From positions 1-50,531 of the forward strand of contig DZCQ01000017.1 of the NCBI GenBank assembly GCA_022730285.1: a stretch of 50,531 nt of DNA, written 5' to 3'. Under the pieces are notes generated by a model. It did not search any database. It saw nothing but the letters and a program-made list of their open reading frames with translations, and was not told where the DNA came from. Both the position numbers and the translations under genes were made by a program. This document shows, in pieces, positions 15,414 through 24,216 of this stretch (position 1 is the first letter of the stretch; each line of letters starts with the position of its first letter). The stretch comes from Flavobacterium psychrophilum. GTDB taxonomy: Bacteria > Bacteroidota > Bacteroidia > Flavobacteriales > Flavobacteriaceae.

Positions 15414-16082
15414 ATGAGGAACTTCCAAAAAATTTTTAGTTATATTATTCCAATCACTCTTTACAAAAAGACATCTGAAATAAATGAATCTTTAGAAATT
15501 ACATGGAACAATGGTAAGCTAGTTTTGGATAGTAAAAATGCTAATTTATCTTATGGGAATTTGCAAAAAGTATTGCGTTTTGGATTGCAAAAAACTGGCT
15601 ATCAGACTATTGCTAATTTTCAAAACATTCTAGTTCTTGGAGTTGCTGGAGCAAGTGTTATAGATACAATTGTAAATGAAATTAAATATAAAAACAAAAT
15701 TACTGGTGTAGAAATTGACCCAGAAATTATTAAAATTGCTACCGATTATTTTAAATTAAACACATACAAAAATTTAGAAATTGTAATTGATGATGCTCAG
15801 AATTATATTGCTAAAACCACTCAAAATTTTAACTTAATTATTATTGATGTTTTTGAAGACAATTTAATGCCCTCCTTTTTATTTGAAACCACATTTATTG
15901 CCAATTATTTGTCTCTTTTATCGAAGAATGGAATAGTTTTATTCAACACCATCGTTACAAATAAAAACCAGTTGAATTTGAACAATAATTTTGAAAAATT
16001 ACTACAATCTAAAGGATTAGAAGTGCAAAGATTTAATAATTTATATGGTGAAAATGAAATTTTTATAGCTAAAAAATTATAA
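15414..16082 (+). CDS. Spermidine-synthase-like methyltransferase-fold protein
   Basis: The 222-residue product has the Rossmann fold of the spermidine synthase/class I methyltransferase group. The nucleotide motif is ILVLGVAGASVIDTI (about residues 72-86), the acidic ribose-binding strand is ITGVEIDPEIIKIA, and the third motif is LEIVIDDAQNYI, followed by FNLIIIDVFEDNLMPSFL. It is shorter than true polyamine synthases and lacks the clear GGG-x-G aminopropyltransferase loop, so the substrate is uncertain. It has no signal peptide. It is followed 5 bp later by an ion-channel gene and is very likely co-transcribed with it. Confidence 0.8.
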   Translation: MRNFQKIFSYIIPITLYKKTSEINESLEITWNNGKLVLDSKNANLSYGNLQKVLRFGLQKTGYQTIANFQNILVLGVAGASVIDTIVNEIKYKNKITGVEIDPEIIKIATDYFKLNTYKNLEIVIDDAQNYIAKTTQNFNLIIIDVFEDNLMPSFLFETTFIANYLSLLSKNGIVLFNTIVTNKNQLNLNNNFEKLLQSKGLEVQRFNNLYGENEIFIAKKL

Positions 16083-16087
16083 ACAGA

Positions 16088-16801
16088 ATGAGACAAAATA
16101 TACTTTCAAAATTATTACTAGGAAAAGTCATTAAAAAAGAAAAATCTTGTAATCCGTTAGAAAAAAGGATTCTAAATATAAAGGCAATTTGGAACAATAA
16201 CCATCAGGACGATAATGGATTGGAAAAATTAATACGCCTTTTTCTTTCCAGTTCACAATTATTTTTTCCTGGAATATACATTAAATATTTTGCTAACAAA
16301 AAAGGGCATCACTATCAAGATTTAGCTTTGGATTTTTATGTCTTGGCAAAAGTTATTTTTCCTGTAATTATTTTAAAAAACAACTTTCAAAATTCTAATG
16401 TAGCAATCTATTTAATGGTTTATTTACTTTTGGAAACAGTGTTATATATTCCTACCCTAATATTTGCTTCCGATTTGTTTTCTAGACCACGTTCCTACAA
16501 ACGCTCTATGCTATTACTATTTTTTAACTATCTGGAAGTTGTTTTTGCTTTTGGAGTATTATATTCTATTGGTAGTCAAATGAATAAGCCCTTCATTTCT
16601 TGGTTTGATCCAATATATTTTAGCATTATAACATCAAACTCTATTGGATATGGAGATTATTATCCAATAACGGAATATGCCAAAGTTTTAGTAAGTATTC
16701 AGTCTATGTTCTTTTTGTCGTTTGTGGTGTTATTTTTAAACTTCTTTTCTACAAAAGTAAAAACAAAAGGGTATTTCAATCATGAAGAAGAAGAGGATTA
16801 A
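16088..16801 (+). CDS. Potassium-channel-like membrane protein
   Basis: The 237-residue protein has several hydrophobic helices (about residues 84-100, 106-128, 141-163, 197-218). Between the last two lies the potassium selectivity filter TSNSIGYGD (182-190) preceded by a pore helix. The filter plus its flanking helices form a two-helix pore domain (Ion_trans_2 type); the extra N-terminal helices are not a recognisable voltage sensor. The C-terminus is short and acidic (NHEEEED), with no RCK/TrkA domain. It overlaps the convergent barrel gene by 4 bp. The Rossmann-fold gene just upstream could be a regulator or an unrelated partner; only adjacency is seen. Confidence 0.85.
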   Translation: MRQNILSKLLLGKVIKKEKSCNPLEKRILNIKAIWNNNHQDDNGLEKLIRLFLSSSQLFFPGIYIKYFANKKGHHYQDLALDFYVLAKVIFPVIILKNNFQNSNVAIYLMVYLLLETVLYIPTLIFASDLFSRPRSYKRSMLLLFFNYLEVVFAFGVLYSIGSQMNKPFISWFDPIYFSIITSNSIGYGDYYPITEYAKVLVSIQSMFFLSFVVLFLNFFSTKVKTKGYFNHEEEED

Positions 16802-18561
16802 AAATCAAACTTATAACTTCCCCCCAACAGTATTTGTGCTCCTTGAACAGGATAATTTAGCCATTTCTCATAACTTTGATTGGCGAGATTGTTTCCTTTT
16901 AAAAATGCAGTAATTCTCTCGTTATATTTATATCCAATTTGCAAATTTATATCAAAATAAGCATTAAGAGTCTGAACGGAAATTGGAAATGGGCTTAAAC
17001 TCGTGTCTGTGAATGCATCAAAGCGTTCACCTACATAAAAAAGTTGTGTTCCTGCAAACCACTTTTGTGTTATATTAAAATTAGCCATAAAGGAAGCCTC
17101 CAAAATTGGTTTGTTCCAAGCTTTTGCTTCAAAAGTAGTTTTGTAATCTGAAACTGTCGCTTGTAACTGCAAAGAAATATCCTTGTTAATATCCGCTTTT
17201 AGTTCTCCTGAATATTGTACCGATTTTACATCGTCATACACAACCGAATAAGAATTACCAATACTGTAATTACTAACTGGTATAAGCACATAACTATTAG
17301 ATTTAAAAAGAGGCATATTATTTACAGAAGCAAATGATGCTTTTATAGTATAACCCAAAGTATTGGTTAATTTTCCTTGAAGCCCAACAAACGCATCAAA
17401 TTGCTGGTTTGTAGGGTCTATAATTTGTGTTGGCGACAAAAATTTGTTCTCGTTCACAAAGTTCGCATACGTATTTTGAACTAACTTCCCTTCTACCCCA
17501 CCAAAGGCTATCATACTATTTCCAACAACATTATAGGAAGCAGAAACTTTTGGATAAATAAAAAATTTGTTTCCCGTATTGGTATCCATACCATTATAGG
17601 TACTTTTAATTCTGGACAAAAAGGTAGTTTCTGCTCCAACCTCAACCGACAAATCATCGTTTAAATAAATAAAACTAGGGCAAATACTTGTAATTAAGGT
17701 AGATTTCTGGTTGCTATAATCCGTTCCCGTAGTTGGAATGATTGTTTGGTAAGAATTTAAAAAAGTATTATTCAAATAATCAATAGTTACAATAGTTTTT
17801 ACCTTGGTTTTTCCAAAATCAAAATTAAAAATTGGTCGAATTACAAACTGATTTTCGGTCGATTCATAATTATCCTTAAAACTATTGTATTGAAGGGTTA
17901 ATTTGTCAAAAAAAGTGTCCGTAACAGCAACTTCCCCATCAAAATTTATTCCCGTATAAATGTGCAACGGATTAATATTTGTAATAGATGACGAATTAAA
18001 ATTTGGATTTTCTAGAGGTATTCCATACCAATTATAGCCTTCGTTTTTAAAAGAAAGATTTGCATTATATTTAGTATCTGTACGTTCATATCCATAAAAA
18101 ACAGTAGCGTTATTTTGCATATACGCATCGTTTAAAATAACATTTTTGATACCACCTTGAGAGGATTTATGCTGTATCATACCACCAACATATTGATAGT
18201 TATCTATATCATAATTTATAAATAATTCGGCATTTGCGGTTAAATAATTACCAAAACCAACACTTGCATAATTAGGGTACAATTTTTCTTTTTTTGCCTT
18301 TGTAACCCCAGAAGCAATCCCTTTAGACGGAGTAAATGTAGAAGCAACCGGAAAAGAAAATATCTTGTATATTACTGTCTCTTTTGGGTTGGAGAGTGTG
18401 TCGTTTTCTTGTGGAATATCTTTTATTTTAAAAGCATCAGATATGGTTGGAGAATATTGCTTTACAACATTAACAACCTCTGTTCCAATATTTTCGTCTT
18501 TTTTTTGTGCAAAAACAAATTGAAAGAATAGGAGAAATATAAAAATTAATACGTTTTTCAT
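16798..18561 (-). CDS. Outer-membrane beta-barrel protein (TonB-receptor-like) paired with a TPR protein
   Basis: The 587-residue product has a signal peptide (MKNVLIFIFLLFFQFVFA, cut before QKKDEN). A short periplasmic lead contains VVNVVKQYSPTISDAFKIKD. The rest is a run of alternating aromatic amphipathic beta-strands ending KFDF, a C-terminal phenylalanine as in outer-membrane barrels. The barrel resembles the C-terminal part of TonB-dependent receptors, but it is shorter and lacks an evident plug with a TonB box. It lies 24 bp downstream of the 1002-residue TPR gene and is almost surely in one operon with it. Such pairs recur in Flavobacteria; their joint function is not established. Confidence 0.8.
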   Translation of the reverse strand: MKNVLIFIFLLFFQFVFAQKKDENIGTEVVNVVKQYSPTISDAFKIKDIPQENDTLSNPKETVIYKIFSFPVASTFTPSKGIASGVTKAKKEKLYPNYASVGFGNYLTANAELFINYDIDNYQYVGGMIQHKSSQGGIKNVILNDAYMQNNATVFYGYERTDTKYNANLSFKNEGYNWYGIPLENPNFNSSSITNINPLHIYTGINFDGEVAVTDTFFDKLTLQYNSFKDNYESTENQFVIRPIFNFDFGKTKVKTIVTIDYLNNTFLNSYQTIIPTTGTDYSNQKSTLITSICPSFIYLNDDLSVEVGAETTFLSRIKSTYNGMDTNTGNKFFIYPKVSASYNVVGNSMIAFGGVEGKLVQNTYANFVNENKFLSPTQIIDPTNQQFDAFVGLQGKLTNTLGYTIKASFASVNNMPLFKSNSYVLIPVSNYSIGNSYSVVYDDVKSVQYSGELKADINKDISLQLQATVSDYKTTFEAKAWNKPILEASFMANFNITQKWFAGTQLFYVGERFDAFTDTSLSPFPISVQTLNAYFDINLQIGYKYNERITAFLKGNNLANQSYEKWLNYPVQGAQILLGGSYKFDF

Positions 18562-18585
18562 TTTACAAATATATTTAGATGAAAA

Positions 18586-21500
18586 TTATTTAGAAATAGA
18601 GGAATTTGTTTTTGCCACTTCGGTTTTAATTCGAGTAAGTTCACCTTGTGCTTCGGCAACAACATCTTCAAATTGTTTAAAATTTTTAATAACACTTTCC
18701 AAGATATAAGTTGCCTGAAAACTGTCGTTTAAATGATAGAAATTTTTAGCCATTACAACCAAACCTCTTGCTCCAAAATATTTATAAGCAGAATAATCCT
18801 TGGCTAATTTTTGAACTATTTTGTTAGAATCCTCGTATTTATTTTCTTTATTTTTAAAATAAGCCTCATAATACAAAGCCTCGGCAGCTAGTTCTCCTTT
18901 GGCTATTTTTTGAAGTTTTGTGTAGGCTAATTTTGCTTTATCCTCTTCCTTTGTTTGCATTGCAGAACGTGCAATCATGATTTGTGCATCACTTTTAATT
19001 TTATCGTCTATTTTAGGGTTTTCTAAAACTTTTTCAGCATAAATTATCGTTTTTTCATACTCTTTTTCGGTATAATATGCCTTCATCAAATTTATCTGAG
19101 CAAATATTTTATTTTGTGGAAAATCCGATTCTACATCTAATCTTAAAAGAACAGGGATTGCTTGTTTATAGTTACTATCTTCCAAATATATTTTTGCTAA
19201 TCTTGCAAGAGATTGTTCTGTAAATTCATTTTTTGGGGTAGATAAAATCCACTCATAATACGGTATTGCACTTTTTACAGAATCTTTAAAATAGCTTTCT
19301 GCTAAGTAAAAATTAGCTTTTAAAATAGTATTCCCATTCGGAAAATTAGTAATATAGCTATTTAAATTTGTAATTGCTGCTTTTGTGTTTCCTTGTAAAT
19401 ATTGTTTTTCGGCTGCTTCCCAACTATCGTTATCTAATTCTGCATCGGTGATATTTATATATTTTAAAGACTTAACCCATATTGCATATTCTGCAACTTT
19501 ACCAGTATCTACATATATTAATCGGGCGGTTTTTACTGCTTCTAGAGCTTCTTCGGTACTAGGATAATCAGTTGCTACTTGCTTGAATTTTTCTAATGCT
19601 TTTGCATAATTATCCGAATTGTAATAAATTAATCCTTGCTTTAAGATGGCTTTTGCATTGTATATTCCACTTTTGTAGTTTGTAAGAATTTTAGCATACG
19701 TTTCTAAAGCTTCTTTTGTGTTATTCTCTGTGTTGTAGGTATTCGCAAGCTCAAAAAGAACATCGTCAGTGTAGAGAGAATTATGGTGTTTTTTTAAAAA
19801 CTGATTGAAATTTGAAATTTTCTGAGCATTTTTCCCCATCAATCCATAAGAAAGTCCTTGTTGAAAAGCAGCATAATCTGCATCTATATTGTTAAGGGAA
19901 ATTGCCTTATCATACGATTGAATTGCTTGTTCATACTGTGAAGTAACAAATTGCGTATCTCCTAATCGTAGGTAACTATCGGTAAGTCTTTTAGTGTCAT
20001 GAGTGGTGTTTTCTATAAATTTTTTGAAAAAAGTTTTGGCTTGCTCATAATCTTTTAATTTAAAATAAGAATATGCTAAATTATAATAAATTGCTGGAAA
20101 TTCAGGAGTATTTTTAGCATCTGGATAGTTTAAAAATTGCTTGAAAGTTATAATTGCCTGATCAAAATCAGCAAGAGTATATTCAGTTTCGGCTTCCCAA
20201 AAGGTTGCTCTTGCAGAGAATAGAGTGGATTTTTGTTCTGCAATTGATTTTTTGAACAAGGAAAGTGCTTCTGGATAATTCCCGTTTGTAAACTGCTCTA
20301 GTCCGTAATAGAAAGTAACTTTTTGATACATCTCTTTATTAGCAGAAAACTTATTTTTTTCTAGTAAAGAAATAGCTTCTTTATAATTTTTAGTGGTAAT
20401 AAAAGAATTTATTAGTAAATTTTCAATTTCATTTTTAGATGGATTTGATGGATATTTTGCTATAAAATTAGCTAATATTTCTGGAATACTTTGATACGAA
20501 TTTCCTATATCGTAACTTAATCTGGCATAGTTTAAAGTGGCATCTTCTTGAATTTTAGGTTCAAAGTTCATTTCCGAGGCATTCTTAAAAGCATTCAAAG
20601 CTTGTGGTTTCAAGTTCGTTTTTAAATAACTTTCGCCTAAGTGGTAATAGGCGTTTTGAGCTACAAAATCGTTTCCTGTTATTATTTTATTAAATTGAGC
20701 AATGGCATTTTCATAATTTTGTTGTTGATAATAAGCATAGCCAAGTTGGTAATAATCATTATTAGACCACTTTCCGTTTCTGCCTTTGTACTCTTTTAAA
20801 AATGGTATTGCTTTATCATATTGTTTCAAATTAAAATAGCTTTCGCCAATAATTTTATGAAGTTCTGATTGCTCAAAAGCATTAGATTTTTCCATTGCTT
20901 GTCTTCCTAATACAATTGCGTCTTCAAATTTCCCTAATTTAAAATTCATATCCGCCTGAAAATAGGACAGTTTATCTTTGTATTTTTCTTCCCCAGAAAC
21001 TTGATCAAAGTATTTTGTAGCCTCTTTATAATCATCTTCTTGGTATGCTAAAAATCCTAAATAATACTTTGCCTGCGAACCAAATTCGGGTGAATTGACA
21101 ACTTGGTTAAAATACTGGGTTGCTTCCTTTTTTTTACCTGAATTAAAAAGACTGTATCCTTTATAAAAATTAAATTTAGCTTGCTCGTCTTCGGCTAAAC
21201 CAGATTCCTGAACCTTATCAAACCATTCTAACGCTTTTTTGTAATTTCCTTGTTCAAAATAATAAGTAGCAACTTCTAAATATGCTTGACTTTGCTTAGA
21301 ATTTGTAGGGAAATTTTTTATAAAAAGCTCCATTTTTTCGTCTGCATTAGGTTGTTGTAACCGTATAGCACAATTGGCACTATAATACGTTGCATCGGCT
21401 AATAACTGCTGGTTATTAGAATTTTTAATTTTATCAAAAATTAACTGTGCCGATTTGTATTGTTTGTCATTGTACAAAGCCAAAGCCTTATTGTAAGCCA

Positions 21501-21594
21501 CAGATTCATTGGTGTATATAATAGATTCCTGTGCTAATAGGTTTGAAAAGCTACATAAAAAAAAGCCAAGTATAACCAAGAGTTGTTTTTGCAT
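18586..21594 (-). CDS. Large secreted tetratricopeptide-repeat protein
   Basis: The 1002-residue protein has a signal peptide (MQKQLLVILGFFLCSFSNLL, cut after AQ) and then TPR or Sel1/outer-membrane-assembly-like repeats through almost its whole length. Clear units include ALEWFDKVQESGLAEDEQAK, AIPFLKEYKGRNGKWSNNDY and AIQSYDKAISLNNIDADYAA. It should act as a periplasmic or surface scaffold binding other proteins. It is transcribed with the barrel protein gene 24 bp downstream. A -7 box is found 20-27 bp upstream of the ATG. Related pairs exist in other Flavobacteriaceae, but I can assign no function. Confidence 0.88.
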   Translation of the reverse strand: MQKQLLVILGFFLCSFSNLLAQESIIYTNESVAYNKALALYNDKQYKSAQLIFDKIKNSNNQQLLADATYYSANCAIRLQQPNADEKMELFIKNFPTNSKQSQAYLEVATYYFEQGNYKKALEWFDKVQESGLAEDEQAKFNFYKGYSLFNSGKKKEATQYFNQVVNSPEFGSQAKYYLGFLAYQEDDYKEATKYFDQVSGEEKYKDKLSYFQADMNFKLGKFEDAIVLGRQAMEKSNAFEQSELHKIIGESYFNLKQYDKAIPFLKEYKGRNGKWSNNDYYQLGYAYYQQQNYENAIAQFNKIITGNDFVAQNAYYHLGESYLKTNLKPQALNAFKNASEMNFEPKIQEDATLNYARLSYDIGNSYQSIPEILANFIAKYPSNPSKNEIENLLINSFITTKNYKEAISLLEKNKFSANKEMYQKVTFYYGLEQFTNGNYPEALSLFKKSIAEQKSTLFSARATFWEAETEYTLADFDQAIITFKQFLNYPDAKNTPEFPAIYYNLAYSYFKLKDYEQAKTFFKKFIENTTHDTKRLTDSYLRLGDTQFVTSQYEQAIQSYDKAISLNNIDADYAAFQQGLSYGLMGKNAQKISNFNQFLKKHHNSLYTDDVLFELANTYNTENNTKEALETYAKILTNYKSGIYNAKAILKQGLIYYNSDNYAKALEKFKQVATDYPSTEEALEAVKTARLIYVDTGKVAEYAIWVKSLKYINITDAELDNDSWEAAEKQYLQGNTKAAITNLNSYITNFPNGNTILKANFYLAESYFKDSVKSAIPYYEWILSTPKNEFTEQSLARLAKIYLEDSNYKQAIPVLLRLDVESDFPQNKIFAQINLMKAYYTEKEYEKTIIYAEKVLENPKIDDKIKSDAQIMIARSAMQTKEEDKAKLAYTKLQKIAKGELAAEALYYEAYFKNKENKYEDSNKIVQKLAKDYSAYKYFGARGLVVMAKNFYHLNDSFQATYILESVIKNFKQFEDVVAEAQGELTRIKTEVAKTNSSISK

Positions 21595-21613
21595 GAGTTC
21601 AGTTTTAATAATC

Positions 21614-21621
21614 CAAAAATA
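21614..21621 (-). promoter_or_regulatory. -7 promoter element for the TPR/barrel operon
   Basis: The minus strand reads TATTTTTG, an exact TAnnTTTG match, 19 bp upstream of the ATG of the TPR gene. Confidence 0.5.
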
Positions 21622-21694
21622 CTAAATTATTCTAATAAATAACGATAAAAAAAATCGTTTAGTATGTAAAAAATAGAAGATAATTAAAATAGTT

Positions 21695-21725
21695 TTGATT
21701 AAGAATTAGAAACTTAGTACTTTTA
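21695..21725 (+). promoter_or_regulatory. Promoter of ftsE
   Basis: TTG (21695-21697) and TACTTTTA (21718-21725, five of six specified bases of TAnnTTTG) are separated by 20 bp, the standard spacing. The ATG is 20 bp further on. Confidence 0.55.
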
Positions 21726-21745
21726 CGAAATAAATTTTACAAACT

Positions 21746-22429
21746 ATGTCACATACTATAATTTCTTTGCACAATGTTACTATTTACCAGTCTAAAAATG
21801 CCATTCTTTCGGATATAAATTTAACTGTTAATTCCGGAGAATTTATCTATTTAATAGGGAAAACAGGCTCTGGGAAAAGTAGTTTTATGAAAACATTGTA
21901 CGCAGACTTACCACTAACCGAAGGAGAAGCAACAATTGTTGATTATGACTTAAATGGTTTAAAAGAAAAAGATATTCCGTATTTAAGACGAAAAATAGGA
22001 ATGGTATTTCAAGATTTTAAATTATTATCCGACAGAACGGTTTATGATAATTTACTTTTTGTATTAAAAGCAACCGGCTGGAAAGACATACGTGAAATAA
22101 ATTCTAAAATAGACGAAGTACTACAAAAAGTTGGAATGATTGCTATGATAAACAAAATGCCACACCAACTATCTGGTGGAGAGCAACAATGTGTAGCCAT
22201 TGCAAGAGCCTTGCTTAACGACCCAGATTTAATTTTAGCAGACGAACCAACTGGAAATTTAGACCCACAAACTAGTAGCGAAATTTTAGAGTTACTTAAA
22301 AAAATTAATAGCCAAGGAAAAACCATACTTATGGCAACACATGACTATGCTTTATTATTAAAATTCCCTTCTAAAACCCTAAAATGTGAAGATGGAAATA
22401 TTTTTGAAGTAGTACAACGTTCTGTTTAA
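21746..22429 (+). CDS. ftsE: Cell-division ABC transporter ATPase FtsE-like
   Basis: The 227-residue ATPase has Walker A GKTGSGKS (residues 38-45), the signature LSGGEQQ (142-148), Walker B LILADEPTGNLDP and the switch histidine in MATHDYALL. Length, N-terminal motif and lack of extra domains match FtsE, which with the membrane protein FtsX activates peptidoglycan hydrolases at the division site. No ftsX gene lies next to it here, as is usual in Bacteroidota. One oddity: the arginine that normally follows LSGGEQQ is a cysteine (C149, codon TGT), one transition away from CGT. A related lipoprotein-release ATPase is the main alternative. Confidence 0.85.
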   Translation: MSHTIISLHNVTIYQSKNAILSDINLTVNSGEFIYLIGKTGSGKSSFMKTLYADLPLTEGEATIVDYDLNGLKEKDIPYLRRKIGMVFQDFKLLSDRTVYDNLLFVLKATGWKDIREINSKIDEVLQKVGMIAMINKMPHQLSGGEQQCVAIARALLNDPDLILADEPTGNLDPQTSSEILELLKKINSQGKTILMATHDYALLLKFPSKTLKCEDGNIFEVVQRSV

Positions 22430-22438
22430 TTTTTCTGT

Positions 22439-22452
22439 GTGATAATTATCAC
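22439..22452. promoter_or_regulatory. Distal FNR-type operator upstream of hemN
   Basis: GTGATAATTATCAC is a perfect 14-bp palindrome whose inner 12 bases fit the core TGAYAnnTRTCA. Its centre is 29 bp upstream of the proximal operator. A second possible -7 box, TATTTTTG (22454-22461), starts two bases after it, so binding here could block that promoter. Confidence 0.6.
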
Positions 22453-22467
22453 TTATTTTTGCAATAT

Positions 22468-22511
22468 ATGACAAATATCATTTTCTAACATAGCATTTAA
22501 TTGTAATTTTG
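22468..22511 (+). promoter_or_regulatory. FNR-type operator and -7 box driving hemN
   Basis: ATGACAAATATCAT (22468-22481) is separated by exactly 22 bp from TAATTTTG (22504-22511), an exact TAnnTTTG match. The operator centre falls near -41, the position of class II activators such as FNR. No TTG lies at the usual -33 position, which fits activator dependence. Confidence 0.8.
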
Positions 22512-22530
22512 GTTTTTAAAAACTACAACT

Positions 22531-23895
22531 ATGCTAGATTCATTAATACAAAAATATAATGTCCCTGGTCCTAGATATACAAGCTATCCAACAGTTCCAT
22601 ATTGGGAAGAGACTTCATTTTCTGTTATAAATTGGAAAGATAGTTTGCTAAAATCTTTTCAAGAAAGTAACAATACACAAGGAATAAGTTTATACATACA
22701 TTTGCCTTTTTGCGAAAGTCTGTGTACCTTTTGTGGATGCCATAAACGAATTACCAAACAACACAATGTAGAAGATCCATACATTACAGCCTTGCTGAAA
22801 GAATGGAAAATGTATTGCAGTTTATTCCCAACAAAACCAATTATCAAAGAAATACATCTTGGTGGAGGCACACCCACATTTTTTTCTTCCACAAATTTAA
22901 ATCGCTTAATTTCTGGTATTTTAAGCACTGCAATTAAAGCTCCTGACCATGAATTTAGCTTTGAAGGACACCCAACAAATACCACTAGAGAACATTTGGT
23001 TACACTATATAATTTAGGGTTTAGAAGAGTAAGCTATGGTGTGCAAGATTACTCTCAAAAAGTACAAACAGCCATTCACAGAATACAATCTTTTCATGAT
23101 GTTGCAAGGGTAACATTTTGTGCAAAAGAAATTGGCTATACTTCCATATCACACGATTTAATTTTTGGTTTACCATTTCAAACGCAAAAAGATATCATAG
23201 ATACCATTGAAAAAACAAAATCTTTAGCACCTGATAGATTATCCTTTTATAGTTATGCACATGTGCCTTGGATTAAAGGCACAGGACAACGTGGCTTTAA
23301 CGACAAAGACGTGCCAAAAGATGGAGAAAAAAGAATGCTATACGAAACAGGGAAAAAATTATTGTCAAAAATAGGATATCATGAAATAGGAATGGATCAT
23401 TTTGCCTTGGAGAAAGATAGTATGTATTATTCTTTTAAAAATGGAAATTTGCACAGAAATTTTATGGGCTACACTTCTTCTAAAACTCAATTAATGATAG
23501 GTTTAGGAGCATCGTCTATAAGTGATAGCTGGTACGGATTTGCCCAAAACGAAAAAAATATTGAAGATTATTACAACAAAATAAATCAAGATGAATTGCC
23601 AGTTTTTAAAGGACATCGGCTTAACAAGGAAGATTTGATAATACGAAAACACATTTTAAACTTAATGTGCCAATTTGAAACATCATGGGACAATGTCAAA
23701 AATTATTTTCCAGAAATACCAGAAGTACTAATTTCTTTGCAAGAAATGATTGAAGACAAATTAATACTTGTATCTGAAAATAAGCTAACAGTTACCGAAA
23801 AAGGGAAACCTTATGTTCGAAATATATGCATGGCTTTTGACTTAAGAATGAAACGAAACATGCCAGAGAATAAATTGTTTTCTATGACGATATAA
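22531..23895 (+). CDS. hemN: Oxygen-independent coproporphyrinogen III oxidase
   Basis: HemN is a radical-SAM enzyme that converts coproporphyrinogen III to protoporphyrinogen IX without oxygen. The 454-residue length is normal. The cluster motif CESLCTFCGC (C61, C65, C68, with C70) follows the conserved YIHLPF, and LGGGTPTFF and the VSYGVQDYSQKVQTAI segment are the SAM-binding and substrate motifs. The N-terminal YNVPGPRYTSYPTVPYW is typical of true HemN rather than HemW. The gene stands alone, starts after an FNR-type class II promoter and ends at a bidirectional terminator. Heme supply for the nearby cbb3 oxidase under low oxygen is a natural role. Confidence 0.97.
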   Translation: MLDSLIQKYNVPGPRYTSYPTVPYWEETSFSVINWKDSLLKSFQESNNTQGISLYIHLPFCESLCTFCGCHKRITKQHNVEDPYITALLKEWKMYCSLFPTKPIIKEIHLGGGTPTFFSSTNLNRLISGILSTAIKAPDHEFSFEGHPTNTTREHLVTLYNLGFRRVSYGVQDYSQKVQTAIHRIQSFHDVARVTFCAKEIGYTSISHDLIFGLPFQTQKDIIDTIEKTKSLAPDRLSFYSYAHVPWIKGTGQRGFNDKDVPKDGEKRMLYETGKKLLSKIGYHEIGMDHFALEKDSMYYSFKNGNLHRNFMGYTSSKTQLMIGLGASSISDSWYGFAQNEKNIEDYYNKINQDELPVFKGHRLNKEDLIIRKHILNLMCQFETSWDNVKNYFPEIPEVLISLQEMIEDKLILVSENKLTVTEKGKPYVRNICMAFDLRMKRNMPENKLFSMTI

Positions 23896-23900
23896 AATAA

Positions 23901-23940
23901 AAAAGTCTCCAATTATTTCTAATTTTTGGAGACTTTTAAG
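23901..23940. terminator. Bidirectional terminator between hemN and the YdcH-like gene
   Basis: AAAAGTCTCCAA (23901-23912) and TTGGAGACTTTT (23926-23937) form a perfect 12-bp stem between the two convergent genes. Confidence 0.92.
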
Positions 23941-23959
23941 TACAATATTATTTAAAAAA

Positions 23960-24193
23960 TTAGTTTTTTTGCAACATAGCAAAAATTTCATCTTTTAGAA
24001 ATAGTAATTTTGTTTTTAACTCATGTAGAACTTCATCTGTAGTATTTTCAGCACCAGATTTAATTCTGTTTACTTCATGTTCTGTTTCATGATATTCGTC
24101 AAATAATTTTTTAAAATGGTTATCTGAAACTTTAAGAGTATGAATTTTTTCTTGATACTCTGGGAATTCATGTAATAAATCGTGTCTTTCCAT
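23960..24193 (-). CDS. YdcH-family (DUF465) small helical protein
   Basis: The 77-residue protein begins MERHDLLHEFPEYQEKIHTL and has the DUF465/YdcH pattern of two antiparallel helices (FKKLFDEYHETEHEVNRIKS and LHELKTKLLFLKDEIFAMLQ). It is cytosolic. The family is widespread and has no defined biochemical role. It is the last gene of the long minus-strand cluster after the SafE-like gene (23-bp gap), so it may be transcribed with the cbb3 genes, although it is not a known oxidase factor. Confidence 0.85.
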   Translation of the reverse strand: MERHDLLHEFPEYQEKIHTLKVSDNHFKKLFDEYHETEHEVNRIKSGAENTTDEVLHELKTKLLFLKDEIFAMLQKN

Positions 24194-24216
24194 ATTATAT
24201 TTAGTATTTAATTAAT

